Assembly (NCBI GenBank): GCA_963665865.2
Contig: CAXXWF010000001.1
Span: 868,001 to 932,000 of the forward strand
Direction of reading: 5' to 3'
DNA: 64,000 nucleotides
Source of the DNA: PHAA01 sp963665865
Lineage (GTDB): Bacteria; Bacillota; Syntrophomonadia; Syntrophomonadales; Syntrophomonadaceae
The position numbers and the translations under genes were made by a program. Shown here piece by piece: positions 15,601-25,084 of this stretch. Position 1 is the first letter of the stretch. Each line of letters starts with the position of its first letter. The notes beneath the pieces are model-generated. The model had not been told where the DNA came from. It did not search any database and was given only the letters and a program-made list of their open reading frames with translations.

Positions 15601-18600
15601 GACACTGGCAGCGAACCATTAGCCGAGGTTGCTAGTGATGTGCTTACCTATACTATTACAGGTTTAACAGGAGAAACTTCATATAACATTACGGTTAAAG
15701 CATTGGATTATACAGGAAACTCAACAGATCTTTCGGGTAGTGTAACATCCATTGCCGACAACGTAAATCCAGTTTGGCCCGAAGGCAGTAAACTGCAGGC
15801 CAAAGACATCAAAGATACCTCCGTTACCCTGTACTGGGATGCAGCTACCGATAATGTGGGAGTAACAAAATATCAAGTATATCGCAACGGAGAACTGATT
15901 CAAACTGTTGACGGAACTAAAACAGAGACAAACGTAAGCGGTTTGAAGGGAGCGACGGAATATATATTCGCGGTAGAGGCTGAGGACTTAAAAGAGAATA
16001 AAACCGCGACCCGGTTAAGCCTAATGCAATGGACAGCCCCCGATTCCATTACAGCCGGTGCGGCCTTCCCCTTTAATTTAGAGCAGCCTGTTTCTTATAA
16101 TTTGAACGCTGATCTTACCAGCAACACATTAAACAACGCGGTTGACGGCAGTTTTACTAAAAACAGTGTGGCGTTCAACTTTAGCTTTAGTAAACAATTA
16201 ACCAATGGTACCTGGCTTAATAATATTGCTTTAAATAGTAATGAAGGGACAGCAATTCCTCTGGCGGCTGATGATTTTTACTATACGAATACAGGCACCG
16301 ATGTTTCCAGACTGAAAATAGCTGTTCCGGCTGAGTTGATGTCTTATGGCGAGTATGTGCTGACAGTGAAACAGGATTTAAAAGCTGCCGATGATATGCT
16401 TTTAGGACGTAATTTTACCTGGAAATTTACTGTTTCGCCGGGTTTGTACGGGGTAACCGATATAGCCGCAGGTTTTTATACAAATGGCTTGCCGGTTGGA
16501 TCTTCGGAGCGGTTTTATCTCATGTTGAAGGATGACGGCAGTGTCTGGACCTGGGGAAATAATACCTATGGAATGCTGGGCGATGGCACAACCGACCGGA
16601 GAGAGATTCCCACTAGAGTTGAAGCTTTAACTGGTATTGCTGCTCTGGAAGCCGGACGGAACAGTGCCTTTGCGCTGGATCAGGATGGTGCGGTCTGGGG
16701 CTGGGGATCAAATGAATACGGGCAGTTAGGCCGGGGGACTGTACCTAGCGGCACCAGCGGACGCTATGGTAACACAGTACCGGTAAAAGTTGCCGGACTG
16801 CCGACTATTGAAAAAATCAGTTTTGGTTATGGCCATGTTGTTGCTCTCGATGTCAACGGTGAGGTATGGGATTGGGGCAATGCCGTTAAAGATGGGTATG
16901 CTGAGGAAGTGGAGCGCAGCGGAACCCCCTTGAAAGTAAGCGGATTGTCCAATGTAATTGACGTTGCTGGCGGGTACAATGCTTCTCTGGCTGTAACCGG
17001 CAACGGGGATGTATATACCTTTAGTTATGGCCGGACGCCAGCAAAAATAGAAGGTTTGAGTGAGATTGTTGCCGTAGACGCACAGGATCAAATGTGGATG
17101 GCGCAAAAGGCAGATGGAACGGCATATATCTGGGATAGCCTCTACTCCTACCAGGGTACGGTTAGCCACACCCCGCTGAAAATTGCCGATGCAACCCAGG
17201 TTAAATCCGTTGATGCTGACGGCCCTCATATTTTAGGAACCAACGGACAGGTAAGCTATGTTGCCTACAGCGCTCAGCCTGTTCTGGGGACTCAGATCCC
17301 TATGCTCAATAATGTTGTAAAACTGGCCAGCTCAGCCGGTGGGGGACTGGCACTGAAAACGGACGGCTCAGTACTGCAATTTATAGGCACAAGTGCAACA
17401 GCGGTTCCCTTTAACATGGATCCCATTGCACCTCCGGTATGGCTGGATGGCAGTATACTGTCGATCACTAACCTGGCCGAAACCGGGTTAACCCTAAATT
17501 GGCAAAAGCCAGATGCTGATGTTTCAGGATTTGCAATTTTTATTGATGGAACTAGGGTAACGACTGTTTCCGGCAATACTTTAAGCTATGATGTCTTAGG
17601 GCTGACCAAAGGCCAGACGTATACGTTCAAAGTTGAAGCCCGTTATGTTGACAGCGCTTGGACGACGACCGGACCCCAGATTAAACAGACTATGATTGAA
17701 TGGAATCCGGTTATGCCTGGTAAATTAGCTATGAGCGGCAAACACACCTTGATGATTGGAGACGATGGCAGTGTTTGGGCGTGGGGCCAAAACGACTATG
17801 GTCAACTAGGCATCGGCAATAGCAGTGAGCAATTAACACCTGTCAAGATCAACAGCCTGACCAATATTGCTGCAGTAGCCGTAGGCGATAACCATAGTTT
17901 AGCCCTGGATAGAGACGGCAATGTTTGGGCCTGGGGCAAAAATGATCTATATCAGTTGGGTAATGGCAATACAACCAACAGCAATACCCCTATTAAAATT
18001 ATAACCGGTAATATAAAAGACATTTCTTCAACGGCCAATTACAGCCTGGCCTTGAAAAACGACGGCACAGTATTGGGCTGGGGTGAACCCTGCTATGCGA
18101 ACTGCTCTTTTGCTCTGGAGGGCGGCAGTGGGCATACACCTGTTCAGATGTGTTCCAACAACAGCAATCCAGCTGACGTTCATGCCTTCACCGAAGTAAA
18201 AGATATTGCAGCTGGACGTACATTTAGTGTTTATCTTTTCAGCGACGGCAGAATTTGCCGGCAGGGTTACTTTATCGACGAAGTGGGCGCGCCGACTTAC
18301 TGGCCAATGCGCTATTATTCAGCACCGCTGGGTATTGCCGCGATTGCTGCCGGTGAGAACTTTGTGATTGCGTTGAAAGAAGACGGAACGGTATTAGCAA
18401 TTGGCGATAATAATGCAGGTCAATATGGCAACGGGACTCTGGCCAACGGTACTCCCGCTAATCCTCGTCCTTATGGTGCCGCAACGGGACTAAATAATAT
18501 CGTGGCGGTGGCTGCAGGCGGATATCACGGAATTGCGTTAGACCAGGACGGCAACGTTTATACCTGGGGTAAAAACCTTAACGGCCAGCTAGGTACCGGA

Positions 18601-21048
18601 AAGACAGATATTAAACTCACCCCGGTCAAGGTTGGAAACCTAACTGGAATCACCGCAATTGGCGCCGGCCCGGAAAGCAGCATCGCCTTTAGAAATATGC
18701 AAAAGGTTTATGTCTGGGGCAATAACGAGAACGGTCAATTCGGTGATGATAGTAAAACAATGTCAAAAGTTCCGGTAGTAGTAAAAATGGGAGGCTATAA
18801 TACAGATATAGATGCACCTGTATGGCCTGCACATTTTGCTCTGGTGGCAACTAATATCAGCGAAAATCGTATAACTTTACTGTGGAGTCCTGCTAATGAT
18901 GATATAGGCGTCACAGCTTATGAGGTTTACGTCAACGGCGTTAAGAAAGCAGATGTCGATGGAACCACGCAGGAATACATCGTTACCGATTTAACAGTCG
19001 ATACGGAGTATACCTTCAGTATTAAAGCCAAAGACGCGGCTGGCAACACCAGTGATATGAGTAAGACGATATTGGCTACTGCCAAAGCCAGTCCCAAGCC
19101 AATAGAGATTACCAAGCCAGCCGTAACGGTAGATGATAACAATAAGAATTTGGGCATAACAGAACATACTCCGCCTACTACCATAACCATTCCCAACACG
19201 GTTAGCGATGCCACCATTAATGTAGCGGCATTGTTGAATGCTCCGGTAATGGGAACAGTTTCCAGTGATGCCTTACCTGCCTTATCCATATCAGCAGATA
19301 CATCAATTGGTGTGACCGAAGTGGCGATCCCGGCTGGAACAACTGTTAGCGGTCCTGCAGGCTGGGATGGTACTATCAATGTACCTACAGTAAAAACTAA
19401 CACCAGCGTAACGGTAACGCCTGATGCTGGAAAAACAGCAATTGTGAGTGCAGTAGTCGAAGTGGGCTACGGCGATATTCCATTGACATTCAGCAAGGCA
19501 GTCAGGATTCTCTTACCGGGTCAGACTGGTAAGGAGGTTGGGTATTCCCGGGGAGGTACATTTACACCAATAAGTACAGTCTTAAGTGCCGATAATGGCG
19601 ATGCCTTGCCGGCAGGCGGAGACGGTAAATATGATAATGGAACCGATCTTATAATATGGACCAGACATTTTACCAGTTTTGTCACCTATGCGCAAACTGC
19701 TTCTACTGGAACTGGCACTGGCACCGGAACTGGAACTGGTACAGGAGCAAATAGCGACCAGCAATTTACGGCCAGCTTTAAGACTACAAGCTTGGAGCCG
19801 GCCAATACTGTTCTGCAGTTTGATTTTAGCAACGGTATTGACCAAAATCTGTCCGCTTGCCTGAGTCAGATTCATGTAAGAACTAAGAGCGGCAATACTT
19901 CTGTACAATATTCAAGTCAAAACTATATAAAACAGGGCAGCGGCAGTGATACTATAAAAATACGCCGCCTGGAGTTGACATTTAACAATTTGCAGTCGGG
20001 TACCGCATATGTAGTTGAAATGGACCCGAATTTTTCAGCCAACAATGGTAATAAAATATCGGGGACGATGAGATGGGAATTCACGACTACCGGTACAGCA
20101 ATAACCACACCTGGGAATCAAGGCATTACCACCACCACCGGAGGAGTGGTGAGTGATTTTGGCACCATCGTTACCATACCATCCAATGCTTTCGGCAGCG
20201 AAATTAAAGTGATGGTGGAACAAGTGAGTAATACCTCGGGATTGCCGGTGCCAGCCAATAGCAAACTGATCGGTGGGGTTATTAAAGTTAGCAAAGATAT
20301 TACTGGTAATTTCAGCAAACCGGTAACTATCAGCATGAGTTTTGACCCTAGCCAGATAGACCTGACTAAATATAGTCTCAGTATATACTGGTTGGATGAA
20401 ACAGCGGGCCAATGGGTAAAGCTGGATAATGTTAAAGTTGATATGTCCGCTGGTACCGTGAGTGGCGAGGTTATGCATTTTACCAATTTTGCCATAATAG
20501 CAACCGAGAAGATGCTGCCCGGGCTTAGTTTGGTAAGTTTAAATGATATCGCCAACCACTGGGCAGAAGCCTATATTAATCAAATGGTGGCCATTGGTGC
20601 CACTGCTGGTTATCCTGATGGCAGTTTCAAACCCAATGCCAATATCAGCCGAGCCGAGTTTGTCACTATGTTAGTGAAAGCTTTTGGTTTGGAGATGAAA
20701 ACCGGAAAGGTTTTCGATGATACAGCCAACAGCTGGGCTAAAGAATATGTTGCCACTGCTTGTGCCTATGGTATTACTGGTGGTTACAGTGACAGTCTTT
20801 TCGGAACCGAAGATTCCATTACCCGTGAACAGATGGCGGTCATGCTGGTCAAAGCGGCTCATCTTAGCAGCACCGGTAGTGGAAAAACTTTCACAGATGA
20901 TGCGGTTATATCCAGTTGGGCTAAAGAAGCAGTAAACATTGTCGCAGCCCGCCAAATCATGACGGGTTACGCGGATGGTACCTTTGGCTCTCAGAATTTT
21001 GCCACCCGAGCGGAAGCGGTAACAGTCTTAGCTCTAAGTTTGAAATAA
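12475..21048 (+). CDS. giant SLH surface protein, C-terminal part (after frameshift)
   Basis: The open frame starts at 12475, but the first 20 or so codons are out-of-frame reading of the duplication; authentic sequence resumes in copy two (VNSIALSWPPASDISGVAKY). Order after that: FN3 domains (12560-13040), a Big_5-like domain with GGGSGGGTGNGTGG linker (13050-13545), four FN3 units (13550-14780), Big_5-like (14790-15175), three FN3 (15180-16045), Big_5-like (16050-16440), an RCC1 propeller block (16441-17420, units such as DGSVWTWGNNTYGMLGDG), FN3, a second RCC1 block (17710-18800), FN3, a beta-rich region, a Gly-Thr repeat linker (19705-19750), Big_5-like, a ZU5-like domain (20130-20510) and three SLH domains (20540-21048) that bind secondary cell-wall polymer. 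The protein is cell-surface exposed; adhesion or ligand capture is plausible. As it stands it lacks a signal peptide, so it is exported only if the frame is restored. Confidence 0.85.
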   Translation: MIFLVLPNIKWPLAKMVTRLVNSIALSWPPASDISGVAKYKVAVSKDGNPLSNWETANLNYTVTGLSSNTQYSFTVTALDAARNESSPLAAVTAKTQPAIPVWSANATLTADSVLATELVLRWPQVSNTSDLAGYKVYVDGAEEASLPAMQSYYELYGLNSGQKYTLAVQPFNEIGQLGNAIETMVVTPGAGGLTFNFSPAATDQGETSYYHNYAIVNPVDLDNFSLGWNFGNGLDKNLRFNLECIHLINKTSGQEIPLDLGNQPYVSTLEGIFYAGDFKYISTGGGSGGGTGNGTGGADASKTRLLKFEPGAATLAQITKGSQYVIEIDPEFTANNGTAKLGKIFAFAFTTALDDTQAPTWPVDAQITASKVGTDAFVLSWPQAADNIGITEYQLYKQGGTLELIQAFGSQTTSYKMEGLVPNTTYNLVLRARDAKSHFTSDLNLSVKTLLTDDQAPTWPTGSNLTADNILYDNMDLKWTSADDNVEVTGYRLLKNGTKVSEFDANTFTYHITQLTPATAYIFMVEARDKQGNYSASGPKLAISTIAGEADTTAPYWTNNGSWSTSTTYNYDKTYPVYHWAWADDNVAVTEYQVYRNGTFLATVDAYTNSYSDVLNLNNSNYTYSVYAVDASGNRSVEGRPMTVGSGDPNQDTYSPVWPAGTNITLSEFTDITMKVKWTPAQDNVAIRGYVVIKDGLWVEWTDRGEAESDHRSFKDCFTVYNPIYNPGPAVNYPPLVSGQTYTFSIKAFDPTENSSKGDPKITFVMGTDPTAGAGIPFRLTNADNKRGSLNSVTGALNQVLAAQDPEKIKFTWEFDELLATGYADKISLSNAATGEQITLDPADFLYSESNGKGIMTLDLAKTSIKLADNTKYVVLLDKSLASQSGKQLGFNTGWEFTTDVADKEGPQWEANDTLNVNYVKAPTTATLTWPAAKDNVAITHYKVYQGDTMLANLPAETLTLDVEGLQVNFLYSFKVVAGDYLENLSSPLTKATTTPVADSAAPAWQSSDTLSFTDIASDNVTVTWPEARDNYKVKAYKVYKDTGSEPLAEVASDVLTYTITGLTGETSYNITVKALDYTGNSTDLSGSVTSIADNVNPVWPEGSKLQAKDIKDTSVTLYWDAATDNVGVTKYQVYRNGELIQTVDGTKTETNVSGLKGATEYIFAVEAEDLKENKTATRLSLMQWTAPDSITAGAAFPFNLEQPVSYNLNADLTSNTLNNAVDGSFTKNSVAFNFSFSKQLTNGTWLNNIALNSNEGTAIPLAADDFYYTNTGTDVSRLKIAVPAELMSYGEYVLTVKQDLKAADDMLLGRNFTWKFTVSPGLYGVTDIAAGFYTNGLPVGSSERFYLMLKDDGSVWTWGNNTYGMLGDGTTDRREIPTRVEALTGIAALEAGRNSAFALDQDGAVWGWGSNEYGQLGRGTVPSGTSGRYGNTVPVKVAGLPTIEKISFGYGHVVALDVNGEVWDWGNAVKDGYAEEVERSGTPLKVSGLSNVIDVAGGYNASLAVTGNGDVYTFSYGRTPAKIEGLSEIVAVDAQDQMWMAQKADGTAYIWDSLYSYQGTVSHTPLKIADATQVKSVDADGPHILGTNGQVSYVAYSAQPVLGTQIPMLNNVVKLASSAGGGLALKTDGSVLQFIGTSATAVPFNMDPIAPPVWLDGSILSITNLAETGLTLNWQKPDADVSGFAIFIDGTRVTTVSGNTLSYDVLGLTKGQTYTFKVEARYVDSAWTTTGPQIKQTMIEWNPVMPGKLAMSGKHTLMIGDDGSVWAWGQNDYGQLGIGNSSEQLTPVKINSLTNIAAVAVGDNHSLALDRDGNVWAWGKNDLYQLGNGNTTNSNTPIKIITGNIKDISSTANYSLALKNDGTVLGWGEPCYANCSFALEGGSGHTPVQMCSNNSNPADVHAFTEVKDIAAGRTFSVYLFSDGRICRQGYFIDEVGAPTYWPMRYYSAPLGIAAIAAGENFVIALKEDGTVLAIGDNNAGQYGNGTLANGTPANPRPYGAATGLNNIVAVAAGGYHGIALDQDGNVYTWGKNLNGQLGTGKTDIKLTPVKVGNLTGITAIGAGPESSIAFRNMQKVYVWGNNENGQFGDDSKTMSKVPVVVKMGGYNTDIDAPVWPAHFALVATNISENRITLLWSPANDDIGVTAYEVYVNGVKKADVDGTTQEYIVTDLTVDTEYTFSIKAKDAAGNTSDMSKTILATAKASPKPIEITKPAVTVDDNNKNLGITEHTPPTTITIPNTVSDATINVAALLNAPVMGTVSSDALPALSISADTSIGVTEVAIPAGTTVSGPAGWDGTINVPTVKTNTSVTVTPDAGKTAIVSAVVEVGYGDIPLTFSKAVRILLPGQTGKEVGYSRGGTFTPISTVLSADNGDALPAGGDGKYDNGTDLIIWTRHFTSFVTYAQTASTGTGTGTGTGTGTGANSDQQFTASFKTTSLEPANTVLQFDFSNGIDQNLSACLSQIHVRTKSGNTSVQYSSQNYIKQGSGSDTIKIRRLELTFNNLQSGTAYVVEMDPNFSANNGNKISGTMRWEFTTTGTAITTPGNQGITTTTGGVVSDFGTIVTIPSNAFGSEIKVMVEQVSNTSGLPVPANSKLIGGVIKVSKDITGNFSKPVTISMSFDPSQIDLTKYSLSIYWLDETAGQWVKLDNVKVDMSAGTVSGEVMHFTNFAIIATEKMLPGLSLVSLNDIANHWAEAYINQMVAIGATAGYPDGSFKPNANISRAEFVTMLVKAFGLEMKTGKVFDDTANSWAKEYVATACAYGITGGYSDSLFGTEDSITREQMAVMLVKAAHLSSTGSGKTFTDDAVISSWAKEAVNIVAARQIMTGYADGTFGSQNFATRAEAVTVLALSLK

Positions 21049-21060
21049 GGAGATTGTTTC

Positions 21061-21100
21061 AACCAGCCTCCCGGATATGAAGCCGGTGAGGCTGGTTGTT
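21061..21100 (+). terminator. terminator after the giant surface-protein gene
   Basis: AACCAGCCTC and GAGGCTGGTT form a 10-bp stem with a secondary CCGG/CCGG pairing in the loop. The tail GTTACTTTA is only moderately T-rich. Confidence 0.6.
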
Positions 21101-21196
21101 ACTTTATCCGGATTACATTTCCATTGACCTATCTGGCTGCCAAGGTATGATGGATTTGTGGGGAAACCAGGAATAATCTTAGAGGAGGCTGTGATT

Positions 21197-21973
21197 GTGA
21201 TCAAAAAGTACGGGAAAAAGTCAAGGCTTTTTTCGATTATCATTATGACGGTAATTGGCTGTCTTTTGATGGCTCTGCCAGCTCTAACTGCGGGTGATGG
21301 AAGTGGTGGGGGGCAGGGTGTACCTCTAGGCCTGGATTCATCTACTCCCGCTGACGGCCAGAAGGATGCTCCTCTGACGGGAGATATTAAACTTACCTTT
21401 AACAAGAACGTAATCTACTTAGGAATTAGAGATGTAAATAAAACGTGCTTTTCGCTAATAGCGGCAGATGGCGGCAAAGTACCTATAGAAGTTACAATGG
21501 CTGATGACCAGACTCCTGAAGGATTCGAACTAAGAAGAGATATTTCTATTAGGCCCTTGCAGAAACTTAAGGCGGGTACGGCTTATGTTGTAAAAATATC
21601 ACCCCAGCTGCAGGCGAAAAATGGCACTAGCCTGGGTCATGAGGTGACCGTGAACTTTGTTACCGCCGGCGCTGCTTCTCAACCCGGGGAAACTACGCCA
21701 GTCAGTGCTACCGGACAGGAGCCAGCCAATTCTAATCAAACCGCGTCCACTACTGTAGAAAAAAACACTGCTGTATCCAGTGCAGCAAACAGTTTAACAA
21801 CGGAAATAACTCAAACATCGGAAGTCAAGGAACAACCGGCCGAAGAAAAGTCACCCGTCTCTGAACCTGTGCAGAATAAACAGAAATCTAATACGACTTA
21901 TGCAGTGGCAGCCGGATTAATATTATTAGCAGCCTTGGGATATGTTTATTTTAGGAAAAGAAATATAAAATAG
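21197..21973 (+). CDS. exported Big_5-domain protein with C-terminal membrane anchor
   Basis: About 258 residues from GTG 21197, 9 nt after GAGGAG; GTG 21191 is also possible. A signal sequence (about 10-33, IIIMTVIGCLLMALPALTAG) is followed by one Big_5/Ig-like domain (about 48-155). Then comes a Thr/Ser/Glu/Pro-rich stalk of about 75 residues and a final helix TTYAVAAGLILLAALGYVYF with an RKRNIK tail. There is no LPxTG motif, so it is a type I membrane protein with an external Ig-like head. Its Big_5 domain is the closest match in the window to the second C-terminal domain of the XRE regulator. It lies 19 nt before the permease of a chelate importer and may act as its surface-exposed helper or receptor (inference). 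Confidence 0.8.
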   Translation: MIKKYGKKSRLFSIIIMTVIGCLLMALPALTAGDGSGGGQGVPLGLDSSTPADGQKDAPLTGDIKLTFNKNVIYLGIRDVNKTCFSLIAADGGKVPIEVTMADDQTPEGFELRRDISIRPLQKLKAGTAYVVKISPQLQAKNGTSLGHEVTVNFVTAGAASQPGETTPVSATGQEPANSNQTASTTVEKNTAVSSAANSLTTEITQTSEVKEQPAEEKSPVSEPVQNKQKSNTTYAVAAGLILLAALGYVYFRKRNIK

Positions 21974-21992
21974 AACCAGCGTCTATTTAGGA

Positions 21993-23006
21993 GTGAATGA
22001 AACGAAGAAAAAAATATTATATGCTTTGCTGGTTCTGGGGCCGCTGGCTTTTATTTTCATAACCCTTTTTATAGGGAGATATCCGGTCTCAATATCGGTA
22101 GTCGCCCAAATATTGTGGTGCAAATTAACCTTTAGCCCCTGTAATTTACCTGAGATTTATCAGACTTTAGTTTGGGATATTAGGATGCCCAGGGCTATTC
22201 TAGGGGCCATGGTAGGAGGCAGCTTGGCGGTTAGCGGGGCTGCTTTTCAGGGTTTGTTTCGCAATCCGCTGGTAAGTTCAGGTATCCTGGGAGTCACATC
22301 CGGGGCAGGTTTTGGGGCTGCTCTGGCTATTATACTTTTTCACTCCACTATTCCTATATATATTTCTGCATTCCTTTTTGGAGGATTGGCGGTACTGCTT
22401 AGTTTCATGATTGCCAGGGTTTATAACACAACCCCGACCATTATGCTGGTGCTGGGCGGGACCATTGTTTCCTCGGTATTTGCCGCCTTGATTTCTTTTG
22501 CTAAGTACGTAGCTGACCCTGCCAATGAGCTGCCCAGTATTGTCTTCTGGTTAATGGGCAGTTTAGCCTCGGCCCGTTACCAGGATATTGTGATTGCCGG
22601 TCTGCCCATGTTGATTGGCATTGTAGGTATAGTAGCAGTTCGGTGGAGAATTAATGTTCTTTCCATGGGAGATAAGGAAGCACAAACGCTGGGTATTAAT
22701 ACCAAAATAAATAAGGGGATCGTAATTGTTTGTGCAACCCTGGCTACTGCTGGGGCGGTGTGTGTGAGCGGGATTATTGGCTGGGTAGGTCTGGTTATAC
22801 CACACATTGGACGAATGTTGGTGGGCAATGATAACCGGGTATTGATCCCGACCAGCATTTCCCTGGGAGCATGTTTTATAATCCTGGTGGACAACCTGGG
22901 CAGAATTATTACCGGCTCCGAAATACCGCTAGGTATCCTTACTGCTCTGGTAGGGGGGCCATTCTTTGTTTACCTCCTTAAAAGTACCAAAGGAGGTGGG
23001 TGGTAA
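21993..23006 (+). CDS. FecCD/BtuC-family ABC importer permease
   Basis: 337 residues, typical length. About ten membrane helices; family motifs DIRMPRAILGAMVGGSLAVSG (near residue 57), LVSSGILGVTSGAGFGA (near 92) and GWVGLVIPHIGRMLVG (near 265) are clear. The family imports Fe-siderophores, haem or cobalamin with a type II ABC architecture. The GTG at 21993 directly abuts AGGAG, unusually tight spacing, but no better in-frame start is near. It partners the ATPase 3 nt downstream and the lipoprotein after that. Confidence 0.92.
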   Translation: MNETKKKILYALLVLGPLAFIFITLFIGRYPVSISVVAQILWCKLTFSPCNLPEIYQTLVWDIRMPRAILGAMVGGSLAVSGAAFQGLFRNPLVSSGILGVTSGAGFGAALAIILFHSTIPIYISAFLFGGLAVLLSFMIARVYNTTPTIMLVLGGTIVSSVFAALISFAKYVADPANELPSIVFWLMGSLASARYQDIVIAGLPMLIGIVGIVAVRWRINVLSMGDKEAQTLGINTKINKGIVIVCATLATAGAVCVSGIIGWVGLVIPHIGRMLVGNDNRVLIPTSISLGACFIILVDNLGRIITGSEIPLGILTALVGGPFFVYLLKSTKGGGW

Positions 23007-23009
23007 GAT

Positions 23010-23816
23010 ATGCCCTTACTTAATGTGAATAATATTAACTTCGGCTATGACCAGCGAGATGTCTTAAAGGATATATCTTTTAAGGTTGATCGGGGAGAAA
23101 TATTCTTTTTATTAGGACCTAATGGCTGTGGTAAAACCACTCTCCTGGACTGCGTGCTGGGCTTGTTAAAACCTAGACAAGGGGATATACAAGTTAATGG
23201 TACGGATATTAGTAGTATTCGGCCGGAGGCCATTGCCAGACAAGTAGCCTATGTACCTCAAAGCCATGAAAAGACCTTTCCATATACCGTCAAGGACATT
23301 GTCCTGATGGGAAGAGCAGCGTATATCGGGTTGTTTGGCTCTCCTTCGGCAGAGGATATGGCCATTGTCGATGAGGCTCTTGCCCTGGTAGGTATTTTGC
23401 AGCTTAGAGACCGGCGCTACACCCAGTTAAGCGGAGGGGAAGGACAACTGGTTATGATAGCCCGGGCGCTGGCCCAGAAGACTTCTCTGATTGTTATGGA
23501 TGAGCCCACTGCTCATTTAGATTTTAAGCATGAGTTGGTGATAATGGAAAGAATTGTGGAATTGGTCAGGGAAACCGGTATGTCCATATTAATGGCCACC
23601 CATTTTCCTAATCATGCTTTCTATTTTGAAAATAATGATATCGCTACTCGAGTAGCATTAATGAATAATAGTAAATTTATTGCGGCAGGGAGTCCATCGG
23701 ACGTTCTATCGGAAGAAAACATTAAATTGATTTATAACATTAATGCCCGCGTGGTATCTTATGATATTGATACAGAACGCGAAATCAGACAGGTCATCCC
23801 GATTAGTACGAAATAA
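23010..23816 (+). CDS. FecE/BtuD-family ABC importer ATPase
   Basis: 268 residues. Walker A GPNGCGKTT (about 34), Q-loop YVPQSHEKTFPYTVKDIVLMGR, signature LSGGEGQLVMIARAL (an E where Q or R is usual) and Walker B LIVMDEPTAHLD. The H-loop is in LMATHFPNHAF. The VLMGR and GGEGQL features are typical for iron-chelate/cobalamin importers. The start ATG follows AAGGAGGTGGG; it is translationally tied to the permease gene. Confidence 0.93.
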   Translation: MPLLNVNNINFGYDQRDVLKDISFKVDRGEIFFLLGPNGCGKTTLLDCVLGLLKPRQGDIQVNGTDISSIRPEAIARQVAYVPQSHEKTFPYTVKDIVLMGRAAYIGLFGSPSAEDMAIVDEALALVGILQLRDRRYTQLSGGEGQLVMIARALAQKTSLIVMDEPTAHLDFKHELVIMERIVELVRETGMSILMATHFPNHAFYFENNDIATRVALMNNSKFIAAGSPSDVLSEENIKLIYNINARVVSYDIDTEREIRQVIPISTK

Positions 23817-23865
23817 GCTGGAGTCATAACCCCTTGTCGCATTTTGGGGGAAGGGAAGATTCATA

Positions 23866-24963
23866 ATGAGGTATTATCAGAGTGCTATAATGCGCAGATT
23901 ACTGGTCTTATGTCTAGTGTTTAGCCTGCTATTAGCAGGTGGCTGCCGCAAACCAGAATCAGGGGGGCCCCAGTCTAAAGTTGATACCATAACGATTACC
24001 GATTGCATAGGCAGGCAAGTACAAATCCCTGCCCAAATAAACCGAATCGCCTGCCTCTGTCCAGAGGCAGGTTATGCCCTGGCGATGTTTGGTAAGGGGG
24101 ATAAAATCGTAGCGGTTGTGGGCGGCATCCAAAGAGACCTTATTCTTACCGAGATGTATCCCCAGATAAAAGAACTGCCGGTGCCTAAGGGCAGTGCGGT
24201 TATAAATATTGAGGAACTGGTTAAAACCGAGCCGGATGTGGTGTTTGTGAAAAGTGATACATCCAGCAATGAAGCGGAAGTAGAAAAACTTAATAAAAGT
24301 AAAATTCCTTTTCTGGTAGTAGATTTTAACAGCATGCAGGAACAGCAAAATGCCATCGCGATGATAGGCAAGGCGGTAGGGGCCAGTGATAAAGCTGCCC
24401 AATACAATCAATATTATCAAAAATGTATTGCTAGAGTACAGAAACAAGTGGCAGACATTCCTCAGCAGGAAAAAGTTAGGGTTTTTCACTCTATAAGTGA
24501 AGCTACTAGAACCGATGTCCAAAAAAGTCTTTCGGGTGATTGGACCCAGGCTGCCGGAGCCAATAATGTGGCGGCAAATGAAAACCTGAAAAGCCTGGAG
24601 GGAAAGTACTTTGCCAGCCTGGAACAGATCCTATTATGGGATCCCCAAGTAATATTGGTGAATGAACTAGGGGTGGCTGACTACATCGTGACTAATAAGC
24701 AGTGGGCACCCCTAGCGGCAGTAAAAAACCATATGGTGCTGCAGATGCCTAACGGCATATCCCGCTGGGGTCATCCTTCATCCCCGGAGACACCGCTCGC
24801 TATTTTATGGTTGGCCAAGACAATATATCCGGATAAGTTTGTGGACCTGGATATGGTGGCAGAGACCAAGTCATTTTACAAGGAATTCTTTGGATTCGAG
24901 TTATCTGATGAGGTAGTTAATAGAATACTATTTGGGGAAGGTATGCGAACCGCTCGGCAATAA
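23866..24963 (+). CDS. chelate-binding lipoprotein of the ABC importer (FecB/BtuF-like)
   Basis: 365 residues. A lipobox LLLAGGC ends a 27-residue signal, so mature Cys27 would carry lipid. After it come ITDCIGRQVQIPAQINRIAC (the DxxGRxVxxP start of the class III binding-protein fold), EELVKTEPDVVF, the long connecting helix and SRWGHPSSPETPLAILWLAKTIYP. The ligand is not certain: iron complexes, haem, corrinoid or another metal chelate are all possible. No cobalamin riboswitch is visible upstream. It completes the importer with the two genes before it. Confidence 0.88.
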   Translation: MRYYQSAIMRRLLVLCLVFSLLLAGGCRKPESGGPQSKVDTITITDCIGRQVQIPAQINRIACLCPEAGYALAMFGKGDKIVAVVGGIQRDLILTEMYPQIKELPVPKGSAVINIEELVKTEPDVVFVKSDTSSNEAEVEKLNKSKIPFLVVDFNSMQEQQNAIAMIGKAVGASDKAAQYNQYYQKCIARVQKQVADIPQQEKVRVFHSISEATRTDVQKSLSGDWTQAAGANNVAANENLKSLEGKYFASLEQILLWDPQVILVNELGVADYIVTNKQWAPLAAVKNHMVLQMPNGISRWGHPSSPETPLAILWLAKTIYPDKFVDLDMVAETKSFYKEFFGFELSDEVVNRILFGEGMRTARQ

Positions 24964-24969
24964 CATTGG

Positions 24970-25040
24970 GTGACAAGGGACGGTCCTTTTGTCACGCACC
25001 AACGAAAGCAAGGGTGACAAAAGGACCGTCCCCTTGTCAC
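24970..25040. repeat. palindromic dispersed repeat (26-bp arms)
   Basis: GTGACAAGGGACGGTCCTTT at 24970 is matched by its inverted copy ending GTCCCCTTGTCAC at 25040, with one G inserted and a 17-nt loop. There is no U-tract. The GGGAC/GTCCC core recurs at 27841, 48634 and 49838, so it belongs to a family. Confidence 0.85.
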
Positions 25041-25084
25041 TTCACTTACAAAGCGAATGACTTTAACGGCAAGGAGGGTTTTCT

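Noticed and set aside
21974..21992. Cobalamin riboswitch before the FecCD permease
   Set aside because: The gap is only 19 nt and no cobalamin-box sequence is seen upstream, so corrinoid as substrate is not supported this way.
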